The notes under the pieces were generated by a model, which was not told the origin of the DNA, did not search any database, and saw nothing but the letters and a program-made list of their open reading frames with translations. 60,000 nt of DNA. Origin: Apostichopus japonicus. Taxonomy: Eukaryota > Echinodermata > Holothuroidea > Aspidochirotida > Stichopodidae. Every line of letters starts with the position of its first letter. The first letter of the stretch is position 1. Of the stretch, positions 1 to 19,894 are shown one piece after another. Position numbers and translations under genes: made by a program. The DNA lies in the NCBI RefSeq assembly GCF_037975245.1, contig NC_092580.1:21378501-21438500 (forward strand). Reading direction: 5' to 3'.

Positions 1-9531
<9,531 letters not shown>

Positions 9532-9665
9532 GACTGAAATATCAGCAGTAAAGAGGAAGTTAGGACAATTAGAATCTCAGAAATGTCAGAGATCATGTAT
9601 GCAGTATTTACTTTGTTCAGATTTCATTCAGAACACCAATTTATGAACTTTATATATATATATAT

Positions 9666-9905
9666 CTAGAGTAAGGCAAAATATGTCACCAAAAACAGAA
9701 CTAGTATTGTTCGACACGGGTGACAAAACGCCTACAGTGGAATTACGACCTTCCGTAACGGTTTTGAACCTCTGGACATACAATCAGCATCTATAGCCTA
9801 GTGATTAGGATGTCCGGACACAGAGCAGGAGGCCTGGGTTCGATGCCCGGTGGAGACTGGAAGTTTTTTCACTGTTCTTAATTGATTTTCCAACTCATTC
9901 ATTTT
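9666..9905 (+). mobile_element. tRNA-derived SINE, copy A (upstream of MOV10 copy 1)
   Basis: It contains box A-like TAGCCTAGTGATTAGG and box B-like GGGTTCGATGCC about 35 bases apart. It is preceded by a roughly 120-base shared leader (GTGGAATTACGACCTTCC) and followed by the shared tail TTTTTTCACTGTTCTT. Two further copies lie at 50005-50160 and 50286-50525. The flank of copy 2 at 59105-59125 looks like the empty site. Confidence 0.75.
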
Positions 9906-10667
9906 CAATTACTACTGTAGTCATGACGAAGGCTATTAATTTTTAGAGGAAAGAGTGAAATAATTTATTGAATTACAACAAAATGCTACCACAAAGGGAC
10001 TTCAAGCAATGTGAATCAATATGAGCCACTAACCATATATACTACACATGAAAAGGAGGGTGATACCATATAAGTAATGTTTGACCTAAAGATCTGCTTT
10101 ATTGGCTCTAATTATAGCACACTATATAGCTAGGAAAGTTCTGTGAATAGATAATCGACCTGCCACGGTCGTAAATCGACCTCAGGCTGTACTATTAGCC
10201 TGCATAGCTTCTTAACACAATTATAGGCTCCTTGTATTGCAAACACTGTGTGGAAATATGTTCATGTCTACAGTGTAGTTAATCATGAATACAGCATTCA
10301 CACATGACCCTCATACAAGACAAACTATGTGGCAGGTGTTGCAGACTCATGGGTGAAAAGAGGTCATTTTACGACCAAGGCAGGTCGATTACGTAATCTC
10401 AAGAAACTTTTCCATGAGAGCGTGCTATATAGTTGGAGTCTATACAGCAGACCTTTAAGTTTGGAGCAGCCATCTTGTTACAATCAGGTATATAAAGGAA
10501 AGTTTTGCAGCTGAATACAATGCAAAAGCAGTCAACTTTATCAGGATAGAATGGAGAGAAGAGGCAAAGATGTTTAAATGTAAGAGGTGGAATTCACAGA
10601 ATACTCTAAGACACCATTTGAGATACTGCGTGTTCTTTATTGCGGATCTTGACATAATAATAATAAT
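9906..10667. other. Upstream flank of MOV10 copy 1; no gene seen
   Basis: The first 80 bases (9923-9990) align with 59123-59190 upstream of copy 2, the outer end of the continuous duplication. The rest shows no coding or RNA feature that I recognise. Promoter elements may lie here but none is distinct. Confidence 0.5.
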
Positions 10668-11229
10668 AAATGCAAATTTATATAGCGCCAATATCCAGAG
10701 GAAAACCAATGCTCAGTGGCCCTAGTGCTCAGGGAGTGCAGTCAAAAATAGATGTGTTTTGAGTCTGTTTTTGAAAATGTTAACGTTGGGTGCCAACTTG
10801 ATGTGCAGTGGAAGTGAGGTCCAAAGAGTAGGAGCGGCATTAGAGAACGATCTTTGACCAAATGACTTGAGTTTCCACTTAGGTACATGGAGCAGTAGCT
10901 GATTTGAGGATCGGAGAGAGCGGGTGGTGGTCTTCCGACTGATCATGCTACTCATGTATTCTGGTGCTAATCCATGCAGGGCTTTATATGTGAGCAGAAT
11001 GATCTTGAAGTTTATCCTGTAGGAAACAGGTAACCAATGCAGCTGCCACAGCTAGAATAGGAGTGATGTAGTCAAACTTCTTTGAGCATGTGATGATTCT
11101 GGCTGCTGTATTTTGCGTTCGCTGGAGCAATCAAAGCTGATTATCTGGTAAACCATATAGCAAGTTGGCATAATCCAGTTTGGCAGACATAATAGCATGA
11201 ATGACGGTCTTGCAGGACTTTTCAGTTAG
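10668..11229 (-). mobile_element. CR1/L2-like LINE, 3' part (downstream of the inserted DNA transposon)
   Basis: Minus-strand conceptual translation gives reverse transcriptase C-terminal blocks: KTVIHAIMSAKLDYANLLYG, QRTQNTAARIIT, then VPKWKLKSFGQRSFSNAAP and TLWTSLP. An A/T-rich 3'UTR (GGCGCTATATAAATTTGC) and an (ATT)n tail follow at 10660-10675. Frameshifts and stops show it is dead. It continues at 14177 across an inserted element. Confidence 0.8.
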
Positions 11230-11408
11230 GGGCAGGTCCAAGCTATTGTATCCCTAGAAGCCAAATTTCAAACTTTACTGAAGCACCCTAAATGTGGTGT
11301 CATGTTAAAGCTGAATTATTGAAGTTTCAGATTTTCATAATTTTTAATTTTTTTTTTGCCTATTCGAACAATTACAGCCAGCTAATTTGCATAAATTAAA
11401 GTTGCAGT

Positions 11409-11775
11409 GTGACGTACGGGACATTTGGAATCCTATTTCCCTGCCAGCAATATGAACTTATTGAATATAAGTTATGTGGGACAAGATACACCCTTCCTTC
11501 CAATAATTTTGACATATTATATTTGGGGGTTCATCAATTAAATATGCTAATTAGCTAGTGTCCAAATACTGGTGTCCCGTACGTCACAATTTTCAGCACT
11601 TTTCTTCAAGTTTTGATATGGACGAACAATTTTTTTTTGGTGATATTCTGTAAAGTTCTAATTAAGAACATTGTTCAACAAAATCCATCCCAAAAAAATT
11701 GAAAAAATATTCACAGCAAATCTAATTATCAAAATTAAAAATGTGACGTACGGGACAAAATGTGACGTACGGGAC
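11409..11775. repeat. Left cluster of the 14-bp motif GTGACGTACGGGAC
   Basis: Exact copies lie at 11409-11422, 11743-11756 and 11762-11775 (forward) and at 11574-11587 (reverse). Repeated subterminal motifs of this kind often bind transposase. The core TACGTCAC/GTGACGTA also resembles a cAMP-response element. Confidence 0.85.
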
Positions 11776-12264
11776 ATAGTGTGGGGGAAACCCTGTATTT
11801 ATACATAATAAACATGCATGGGCTCCAATGGGGACCTCTACTGGAAACCTTCCAATGCTTACCAATTTATTTTGTTGAAAGATGGTAGTTGCAACTTATA
11901 ATCCCTGCATTCCTGAAGAGCACAACATGGCTTCAAATAAACCATTGACTGATGACCACCAACAGCCCAGGTGTTGTTCAATATACTATCGGGAAGTCAA
12001 TTGTGTGTGTGTGTGGGATACAGAATCATCTACAATGCTATTCAACATTGACGTTGAATGAGGACGACTTCAAGAATGTTGAGTTTGCATTTCAACATTT
12101 CGTAGGCCTATTGTGAAGTGTGACTATCATGACTGTGCAACAATGTTCTTGTGTCCTGAACTTAGATAGTAGACATTGAGATTTTTAGTTACAAGTGTAG
12201 AGTTTTGCTCGCCCAATTTTTGCAGAGGACAATCACTCATGAGTTTGTTCAATAATCAGTATTA

Positions 12265-13516
12265 GGTCTATAGAGTTTTCTTTGTTGTACTAGTTTCATA
12301 GATGGACATTACATTGACGTTACTGTGGACATTTTGGTATGTTTTGAATGGGATGGATCATATTTCAACTTGAGGGTTAATAGTGGGGAGTATGATACAG
12401 TGTTGTACAGTAAATACCAAAACAGTTTTGCACCAAAACTTTGCATCTTGAATCATTTGTGGTCTAACAAAGCTAGAATTGATGTTATGACTATTTGGTC
12501 TGGTAACCAGTATTAGGTCTATAGAGTTTTCTTTGTTGTACTAGTTTCATAGATGGACATTATGTGGACGTTACTGTGGACATTTTGATATGTTTTGAAT
12601 GGGATGGATCATATTTCAACTTCAGGGTCAAAAGTGGGGAGTATGATACAGTGTTGTACAGTAAATACCAAAACAGTTTTGCACCAAAACTTTGCATCTT
12701 GAATCATTTGTGGTCTAACAAAGCTAGAATTGATGTTATGAGTATTTGGTCTGGTAACCAGTATTAGTTCTATAGAGTTTTCTTTGTTGTACTAGTTTCA
12801 TAGATGGACATTACATGGACGTTACCTCGGACATTTTGGTATGTTTTGAATGGGATATGGATCATATTTCAACTTCAGGGTCAATAGTGGGGAGTATGAT
12901 ACAGTGTTGTACAGTATATACTGGAAACAGTTTTGCACCAAAACTTGCATCTTGAATCATTTGTGGTCTAACAAAGCTAGAATTGATGTTATGATGAGTA
13001 TTTGGTCTGGTAACCAGTATTAGGTCTATAGAGTTTTCTTTGTTGTACTAGTTTCATAGATGGACATTATGTGGACGTTACTGTGGACATTTTGGTATGT
13101 AATGAATATGATGGATCATATTTCAACTTCAGGGTCAACAGTGGGGAGTATGATACAGTGTTGTACAGTATATACCAAAACAGTTTTGCATCAAAACTTT
13201 GCATCTTGAATCATTTGTGGTCTAACAAAGCTAGAATTGATGTTATGAGTATTTGGTCTGGTAATCAGTATTACAGTACAGGTAGGTCTATAGAGTTTTC
13301 TTTGTTGTACTAGTTTCATAGATGGACATTATGTGGATGTTACTGTGGACATTTTGGTATGTTTTGAATGGGATGGATCATATTTCAACTTGAGGGTCAA
13401 TAGTGGGGAGTATGATACAGTGTTGTACAGTATATACCGAGACAGTTTTGCACCAAAACTTGCATCTTGGATCATTTGTGGTCCAACAAAGCTAAAATTG
13501 ATGTTATGAGTATTTG
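12265..13516 (+). repeat. Five tandem units of about 250-260 bp inside the DNA transposon
   Basis: Units begin at GGTCTATAGAGTTTTCTTTG near 12265, 12516, 12767, 13023 and 13285 (the third has G-to-T at the second base); the last is cut at 13516. Each contains the conserved TGGACATTTTGGTATG block. Three units keep a 60-80 codon open frame, but others carry indels, so I regard the frame as a by-product of the repeat. Confidence 0.9.
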
Positions 13517-13753
13517 ATGAATGTGTAGAGTAGATTTATACTTTACGCATTCCATGTTTTATGTAGTGGAATGATCTCACAAGTACAGTCACTGCTCTTT
13601 TCGATCCCCGAAAGAAGGAAATATGGCATTAAATTACCAATGACATTGTTCTGGCATATCCAAATTAATGTTTTTATGTAGAAATCAGCTTGTTATGGTA
13701 TATTCAGGAATAAAAATATGAGTTTTCATAGTCAATTTTTATTTGGACAAATT

Positions 13754-14148
13754 GTCCCGTACGTCACATGTCCCGTACGTCACAGGACAATTTTCATTTG
13801 TGTAATCACTGAACTGGAATGGCTTCATATTTTTTTCTAATATGTTACAGCTTAGCCCTTGGAAGGTTAGGCTATTCACTAGTTATAACAGCTTGATCAC
13901 TGCCCTCCTAATTTCAGAGGGATTTCAGCATTGCTCTTTAGCAAGAAAAACACAAAATTCTCTGGTCCCGTACGTCACACTGTACATTAATTAAGATGGG
14001 ACCTAATTAAAGCAAGTGTAGGAAATCTTCATGAGTTTGTAATAAAGTAGCAGCAATAACAAATATGAAAACCTGAAAAAGTTTCTGGAAAATAGATTTT
14101 TTATAACTTTTAGACACATTTAAGTCTCTGAAATGTCCCGTACGTCAC
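13754..14148. repeat. Right cluster of the 14-bp motif (GTCCCGTACGTCAC orientation)
   Basis: Exact reverse-orientation copies lie at 13754-13767, 13770-13783, 13965-13978 and 14135-14148. Together with the left cluster, three of four and four of four copies point in opposite directions toward the two ends, as expected for subterminal repeats. Confidence 0.85.
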
Positions 14149-14176
14149 AGTGCAAATAGCTTGGACCTGCCCTTAG

Positions 14177-14480
14177 ATATTTCCGAATGTGTGCCATTTT
14201 GCGGAGGAAGAAGTTGATTGACCTACAAGTACTAGAAATACGTTGCTTGAATGAGTATGAACTATCAAAATTAGTGACTCCGATGTTCTTAGCTGAATCA
14301 GATAACTTATCAGATCTATGCGGATCCGATGTGGAGGTTGGTAAGTAACGTACGAGACGTATCAAAGTGAAAACAAATTAGGAGCACTTCTGTTTTCGAG
14401 TCATTGAGTTTCAGTTTGTTTATGGTAAACCATTCCTTTGTCTTTAACGCAACCTTCAATAGACGTTACGTTACTATCGT
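14177..14480 (-). mobile_element. CR1/L2-like LINE, upstream part of the interrupted copy
   Basis: Minus strand reads INKLKLNDSKTEVLLI, then SDSAKNIGVTNFDSSYSFKQ and RKMAHIRKYL, the conserved region after the catalytic core of CR1/L2/Jockey-type reverse transcriptases. One frameshift is needed near 14370. The remainder of the element lies at 10668-11225. Confidence 0.75.
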
Positions 14481-16077
14481 AAGCACAATTTTAAAGAGGA
14501 GAAAAAGAGCTTAAAAGATACCTAAGGAATGAAAAAGTGTATGAAATGCATTGAGGGACGGAATATCATACATCGATTACCATGGAGACAAAGGTCTTAG
14601 CAGAAAGCTCCAACTGCCATTATACATTTCCTTGTATGTCATACCAGTAATTAAACACAATACGTTCTGATTGAGTGACTATGAAACCTGAGTAATCTAA
14701 GGTTTAAACACAGCTGTATATACACACTGAACACTAGACAACTAATATTATACCGCACATACTGCAGTGACCAGATGGTAAGTCTCGAGGGACCCAAATA
14801 GGGCTACGAGACATGCTACCTCTAGAGCAACCTATCACTTACACACAATAGTTTGGGCTAATTAGCTGGCATTAGACTAGCATTATCGACTCAAAGAGCA
14901 ATAGTAATTCCGTCATATCTGCCTGTTGGTTAATAAAAACTTTCACAACGAGCTCAAAAGCCTTAAGTTCTATGAGAGGTCTCATGATGAGTCTGGCACT
15001 CGATCACTCCCTTAATTATACAGTTACCAATTGTTGCTTGTCCAATTGTAATCCATTTTTAACAACAACACCAATAATTATAATGATAACTTGAACCAAA
15101 GCTGTATCAAGTAGCCAGATCTGCAACAGCCAAGATACAACTTACATAACCGAAACGTAACAAAATGGCCTAATTGGCAAACACCACGGTAGCTGAATTA
15201 CTTTCTTTTTCCGATATTTAACAGCAAGATACCATTTGACCCATCAATACAGGCCTCTTCTTAACACCCATCAAATAAACATAAAATTAATAGTTAACGA
15301 CTATGGATATATATAAAATGAGCCTAATTATGCAAGGCTGTATCCCACCCCTGCCATGTTATCATCTGAACACTTATCGAAAGAGAAAGCTTGAGATAGG
15401 GTCTCAAATAAGCTGTAAAACTTCCTAGTCCTTGGGTCTCTAAACTAAACTTATCAAGTTAGGCATACTGCTACGAAATTGATTGTCACAAACTTCTGAG
15501 ATGGCTTGCTTGATCCGACTGGAATAATTAACAAACCGGTCTAAATGGCGATGAAGCTAAGTTATGTTAGAATAATGATAGGCTTAATCTATACAAGCCG
15601 CTAGGCTAGAATTGTAACTATGTCTTTTGCATTACACATTTCTTTGAAGTGTGATGTTCATAATCATACGTGATGCGTTTGGTTCAAGCTCTGTTCAATG
15701 TTATCGAAAAGTATAGCTAAAGACTAAGCAAGGTACCTCTAAATTTTAGTGTTACACACGTACGGCTGCAACTAGTACTACCTTACAAATGAAGAGAACT
15801 CACTTTTTTGTTGATCCAGGTATTTCTATTTTCAGGGATACCGGAAGCTTGGGAATATAATTTCATCTGAGTAACATTCGTACATTCGCCTACTTGCTTC
15901 AATCCACATGTGGCAGTTCTTTAACTTGATCGAACACATGCGACTACGCCCTATGCGAAGTAATAAGAGGGCTTGGGATTCCCCTAATATTTATATGGAA
16001 CGCCGAAAAGGTTGGCATTTTTAGTGACATTCAGAACAGCACAAAACAGCTGACAAAGTCATGGCAGCTCAGTATGG
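14481..16077. other. Non-coding stretch; no gene seen
   Basis: No splice-bounded coding segment or RNA gene is recognised. A block of about 45 bases at 15521-15567 (ggaataattaacaaaccggt) matches 59201-59247 upstream of MOV10 copy 2. So 9990-15520 is inserted sequence relative to copy 2, or the stretch was lost there. Confidence 0.5.
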
Positions 16078-16083
16078 AACGTT

Positions 16084-17146
16084 TATGGTAGGCCATACGG
16101 GAAATAATTGCTGATTTAATGTCCGTACGAATTAAAATTATTACCGGTATTAATTCTATTTAATACCGGCATTAATTCTCAGCCAATCACCATGCAGCTT
16201 CATATGCCGGTATTAAATATAATTAATACGGGCATTAAATAGAATTAATACTGGTATTAAATAGAATTAATACGGGCATTAAATAGAATTTATACGGGTA
16301 TTAAATAGAATTAATACGGGTATTAAATAGACCAATCACATCAGCGAATTTTTCTACCACGTAAATAGAATTAATACGGGTATTAAATAGACCAATCACA
16401 TCAGCGAATTTTGTTACCATGCTCAGTCTGAGCTAGTGTTAATCCCCCAGCGTGAGAACAGTGTAGTTGTAGCTAGCAATCAAGGTACAACATACAACGC
16501 AATGGCACGCATGACAGACAAAGAACAATTTTTGCATGATTTTCGTCGAGAAGCGAACGATACTTGTAGGTTATTGACAAATGTTGACCCTCAATCCCAG
16601 TCCGATGTTTTATCAGTTCGCAATGCTTTGAACCGTCTTGTTATTCTTCGAAGAATGTAAGTTGTAGGTTGGCGCGGCGATCAGATCAGATGACCAAGTG
16701 AGAATCCTGCTGATGTGATTGGTCTATTTAATGCCCGTATTAATTCTATTTAATGCCCGTATTAATTCTATTTAATGCGCGTATTAATTCTATTTAATAC
16801 CCGTATTAATTCTATTTAATACCCGTATTAATTCTATTTAATGCGCGTATTAATTTTTATTAATGCCCGTATTAATTCTATTTAATGCCCGTATTAATTC
16901 TATTTAATGCCCGTATTAATTATATTTAATACCCGTATTAATTATATTTAATGCCCGTATTAATTATATTTAATGTCCGTATTAATTATATTTAATGCCC
17001 GTATTAATTATATTTAATACCGGCATATGAAGCTGCATGGTGATTGGCTGAGAATTAATGCCGGTATTAAATAGAATTAATACCGGTAATAATTTTATTT
17101 CGTACGGACATTAAATCAGCAATTATTTCCCGTATGGCCTACCATA
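16084..17146. mobile_element. Foldback-type element, copy 1, flanked by AACGTT
   Basis: The ends are long inverted repeats beginning TATGGTAGGCCATACGGG. Both arms carry arrays of a 22-bp unit (ATTAATACGGGCATTAAATAGA) in opposite orientation. The unique core (16400-16720) has a short open frame (MARMTDKEQFLHDFRREAND...) ending at AAGAAT|GTAAGTTG, a good splice donor. The 6-bp flank AACGTT (16078-16083 and 17147-17152) looks like a target duplication. No transposase is recognised. Confidence 0.8.
16436..16660 (+). pseudogene. Exon-like open frame in the foldback core (function unknown)
   Basis: A 74-codon frame is bounded by an acceptor-like TTAATCCCCCAG near 16450 and a donor-like AAT|GTAAGT near 16658. 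The same frame and both splice-like sites recur in the second element (17440-17665), with the start ATG of MARMT changed to TTG. It may be a captured host exon or the remains of the element's own gene. I do not recognise the protein. Confidence 0.35.
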
Positions 17147-17170
17147 AACGTTGCCCGCATAGAAGACGTG

Positions 17171-18129
17171 TATGGTAGGCCATACGGGAAATAATTGCTG
17201 ATTTAATGTCCGTACGAATTAAAATTATTACCGGTATTAATTCTATTTAATACCGGCATTAATTCTCAGCCAATCACCATGCAGCTTCATATGCCGGTAT
17301 TAAATATAATTAATACGGGTATTAAATAGAATTAATACGGGCATTAAATAGAATTTATACGGGCATTAAATAGAATTAATACGGGTATTAAATAGACCAA
17401 TCACATCAGCGAATTTTGTTACCATGCTCAGTCTGAGCTAGTGTTAATCCCCCAGCGTGAGAGCAGTGTAGTTGTAGCTAGCAATCAAGGTACAAACATA
17501 CAACGCATTGGCACGCATGACAGACAAAGAACAATTTTTGCATGATTTTCGTCGAGAAGCGAGCGATACTTGTAGGTTATTGACAAATGTTGACCCTCAA
17601 TCCCAGTTCGATGTTTTATCAGGTCGCAATGCTTTGAACCGTCTTGTTATTCTTCGAAGAATGTAAGTTGTAGGTTGGCGCGGCGATCAGATCAGATGAC
17701 CAAGTGAGAATCCTGCTGATGTGATTGGTCTATTTAATGCCCGTATTAATTCTATTTAATGCGCGTATTAATTCTATTTAATACCCGTATTAATTCTATT
17801 TAATACCCGTATTAATTCTATTTAATGCGCGTATTAATTTTATTAATGCCCGTGTTAATTCTATTTAATGCCCGTATTAATTCTATTTAATGCCCGTATT
17901 AATTATATTTGATACCCGTATTAATTCTATTTAATGCCCGTATTAATTCTATTTAATGTCCGTATTAAATATATTTAATGCCCGTATTAATTATATTTAT
18001 TACCGGCATATGAAGCTGCATGGTGATTGGCTGAGAATTAATGCCGGTATTAAATAGAATTAATACCGGTAATAATTTTATTTCGTACGGACATTAAATC
18101 AGCAATTATTTCCCGTATGGCCTACCATA
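17171..18129. mobile_element. Foldback-type element, copy 2, flanked by GACGTG
   Basis: Same family as 16084-17146, with inverted ends, 22-bp arm arrays and core. It lies 24 bases downstream in the same orientation. Its flank GACGTG (17165-17170 and 18130-18135) differs from AACGTT, so it is a separate insertion and not a simple tandem duplication. Both targets share an ACGT centre. Confidence 0.8.
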
Positions 18130-18329
18130 GACGTGTATTATTCCTGCACTGGTTAGCTGCATCCGTAATATCAAGCAAATCTGCCATTTTTTGTTGTTGC
18201 TGAAACCGATTTTCACATATTCCTCGAGCTGTATATCATCGTTCTCAGTTCATCTATTTTAATTTGTATCAAAATAAAACTGTTAGCAAACTGCTTATCC
18301 ACTAGAGAGCCTGTGTAAGAGAATGTGTA

Positions 18330-18392
18330 AAAGTAAGTTGGCCTGATGTTTCGATCCTAGCAGGATCTTCTTCAGAGGCTAAATGACAAGTG
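18330..18392 (-). mobile_element. Possible Penelope-like element end fragment
   Basis: Minus strand reads CTGAAGAAGATCCTGC then TAGGATCGAAACATC. This 'GAAG...hairpin...GAAAC' arrangement also occurs near 29960-30030 at the end of the Penelope-like element in this window. No coding part is attached. Confidence 0.3.
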
Positions 18393-18640
18393 CCCTAAAC
18401 AGGAGGTGCTACTACCCTAAACAGGAGGTGCTACTACCCTAAACAGGGGGTGCTACTTCTCTTATTAGGAGGTGCTACTACTCTAAACAGGAGGTGCTTC
18501 TACTCTAAACAGGAGGTGCTACTACTCCTAAGTGACGATGCTTCTGTAAAGAGGTGGCGCTACTAGTCTAAATAGGCGATGCTGCTACTACTACAGGCGG
18601 CGATGCTACTGTAAATTAGTGGCGCTACTACCCTAAACGA
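18393..18640. repeat. 22-bp minisatellite CCCTAAACAGGAGGTGCTACTA
   Basis: Six fairly regular units run to about 18530, then degenerate copies built on the same GGTGCTACTA core continue. No function is evident. Confidence 0.8.
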
Positions 18641-18739
18641 AGGTGTTACTATTTTAAGATGGAGTCGTTATACTACTCTGAACATTAGTCGATACTACTC
18701 TGTAACTATGTCTTTAGTGATAAGTGCTCTCACCGTTTC

Positions 18740-19075
18740 TCACTTGTGCACTTGGACCACCAGTGCACTTGTGCCTTCGGCCACCAGTGCAACTGTGCAC
18801 TTGGGCCACCAGTGCACCTGTGCACTTGGGCCACCAGTGTACTTGTGCACCACTGCATGTGCAACTGGACCACCAGTGCACTTGTGCACCTGTGCACTTG
18901 GGTCACCAGTGCACATTTGCACTTGGGCCACCAGTGCACTCGGGCCACCAGTGAACCTGTGCACTTGGGCCACCAGAATACCTGTGCACCTGTGCACCAG
19001 TGCACTTGTGCACTAGTGCACTGGTGCACTTGGGCCACCAGTGCACTGGGCCACCAGTGCACTGGGCCACCAGTC
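18740..19075. repeat. GTGCAC-rich minisatellite
   Basis: Tandem variants of the 18-bp unit GTGCACTTGGGCCACCA alternate with a 9-base GTGCACCTG spacer. It is open in several frames on both strands, which is a sign of periodic composition and not of a gene. Confidence 0.85.
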
Positions 19076-19461
19076 ACACAGGAAAGAACCTGGGCACCAA
19101 ACAAAGAACCGACTGATCCGCTCTCAACCCCAGTTCCCTTGTATCAAGACTGTGACTATGTGATCATCGCTATTATGAAATATTTTTCGGAAGTTTCGGA
19201 TACAGTTTGCTTTTGCCTGAATTCTTCCAGAGAACTTTCACTGCAAAGCTTACAAGGACTAATGATTAAAATGATGATAAATAAATATTGGGGAGGGGGG
19301 GGGGTGTTGTTTTATCTGATCAAGTTTCATTCAATTTGTGGTATTGTTAAGATCAAAAATTGGTTATAAGTGGCAGTTCAGTCTTCCAAGTCTTATCTGC
19401 TTTCTACTCATTTGAGGCACCATGTCACAAATGAAAGCTGCAGCAGCTGCAAAGACTTAAA

Positions 19462-19894
19462 TCAATATTTAAAACAACAGCGACCATCTCTATAGGCCAG
19501 CAGTGCCAATTGTGTGAAACTGTAGTGCCTACTGTGTGCAAATGCACTGCACGAAATAATACATCTTACGCAGCCTAATTGCAAGATGCTACGGCCCACA
19601 GCGCCCTGATAATGTCCGAAATGCGATCGCCCTGGAACAAACCTCCAGGATGACTTCAGGTTTCTGTCCTGCGAGCACCATGGACTTGTTCTGTTAAGTT
19701 GGAGACAGGTCGATACGAATGATGTCAAACTTGCCGTGTAAGTGAGTGTCACCTGTAACACCAGAAAGCAAATGGTTACAGTGCATGATTCTTTGCCAAT
19801 TTTTAGTACGATAACATTCATCTGTAACATCGCATGCAAGATATTTTACGGGTTGACTGTCTGAAAAAAATAATATCAACAAAGTGGTGAGCAA
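19462..19894 (-). pseudogene. Coding-like minus-strand segment of unknown identity
   Basis: Two overlapping frames (66 and 125 codons) occupy this stretch. One reads PVKYLACDVTDECY and then a stop after IIRIDLSPT. GC content and codon texture are richer than the surroundings, suggesting a decayed exon or transposon gene. I recognise no family and see no clean splice sites. Confidence 0.2.

Larger units (their letters stand above)
11230..14172. mobile_element. Unclassified DNA transposon inserted into the LINE (18-bp TIRs, TTAG duplication)
   Basis: Perfect 18-bp terminal inverted repeats GGGCAGGTCCAAGCTATT (11230-11247 and 14155-14172) are flanked by the 4-bp direct repeat TTAG (11226-11229 and 14173-14176). 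Removing the element and one TTAG restores the LINE reading frame (..IRKYL/TEKSCK..), which fixes both ends. Inside are eight copies of a 14-bp motif and five tandem units of about 250 bp. No transposase ORF of meaningful length is present, so it is probably non-autonomous. I cannot assign it to a superfamily; several have 4-bp duplications. Confidence 0.85.

Noticed and set aside
18393-18640. CRISPR-like array
   Set aside because: Units are contiguous with no unique spacers, and the genome is eukaryotic.
18708-19369. A 207-codon plus-strand frame and a 124-codon minus-strand frame
   Set aside because: The minisatellite period leaves several frames open on both strands; no domain or splice context.
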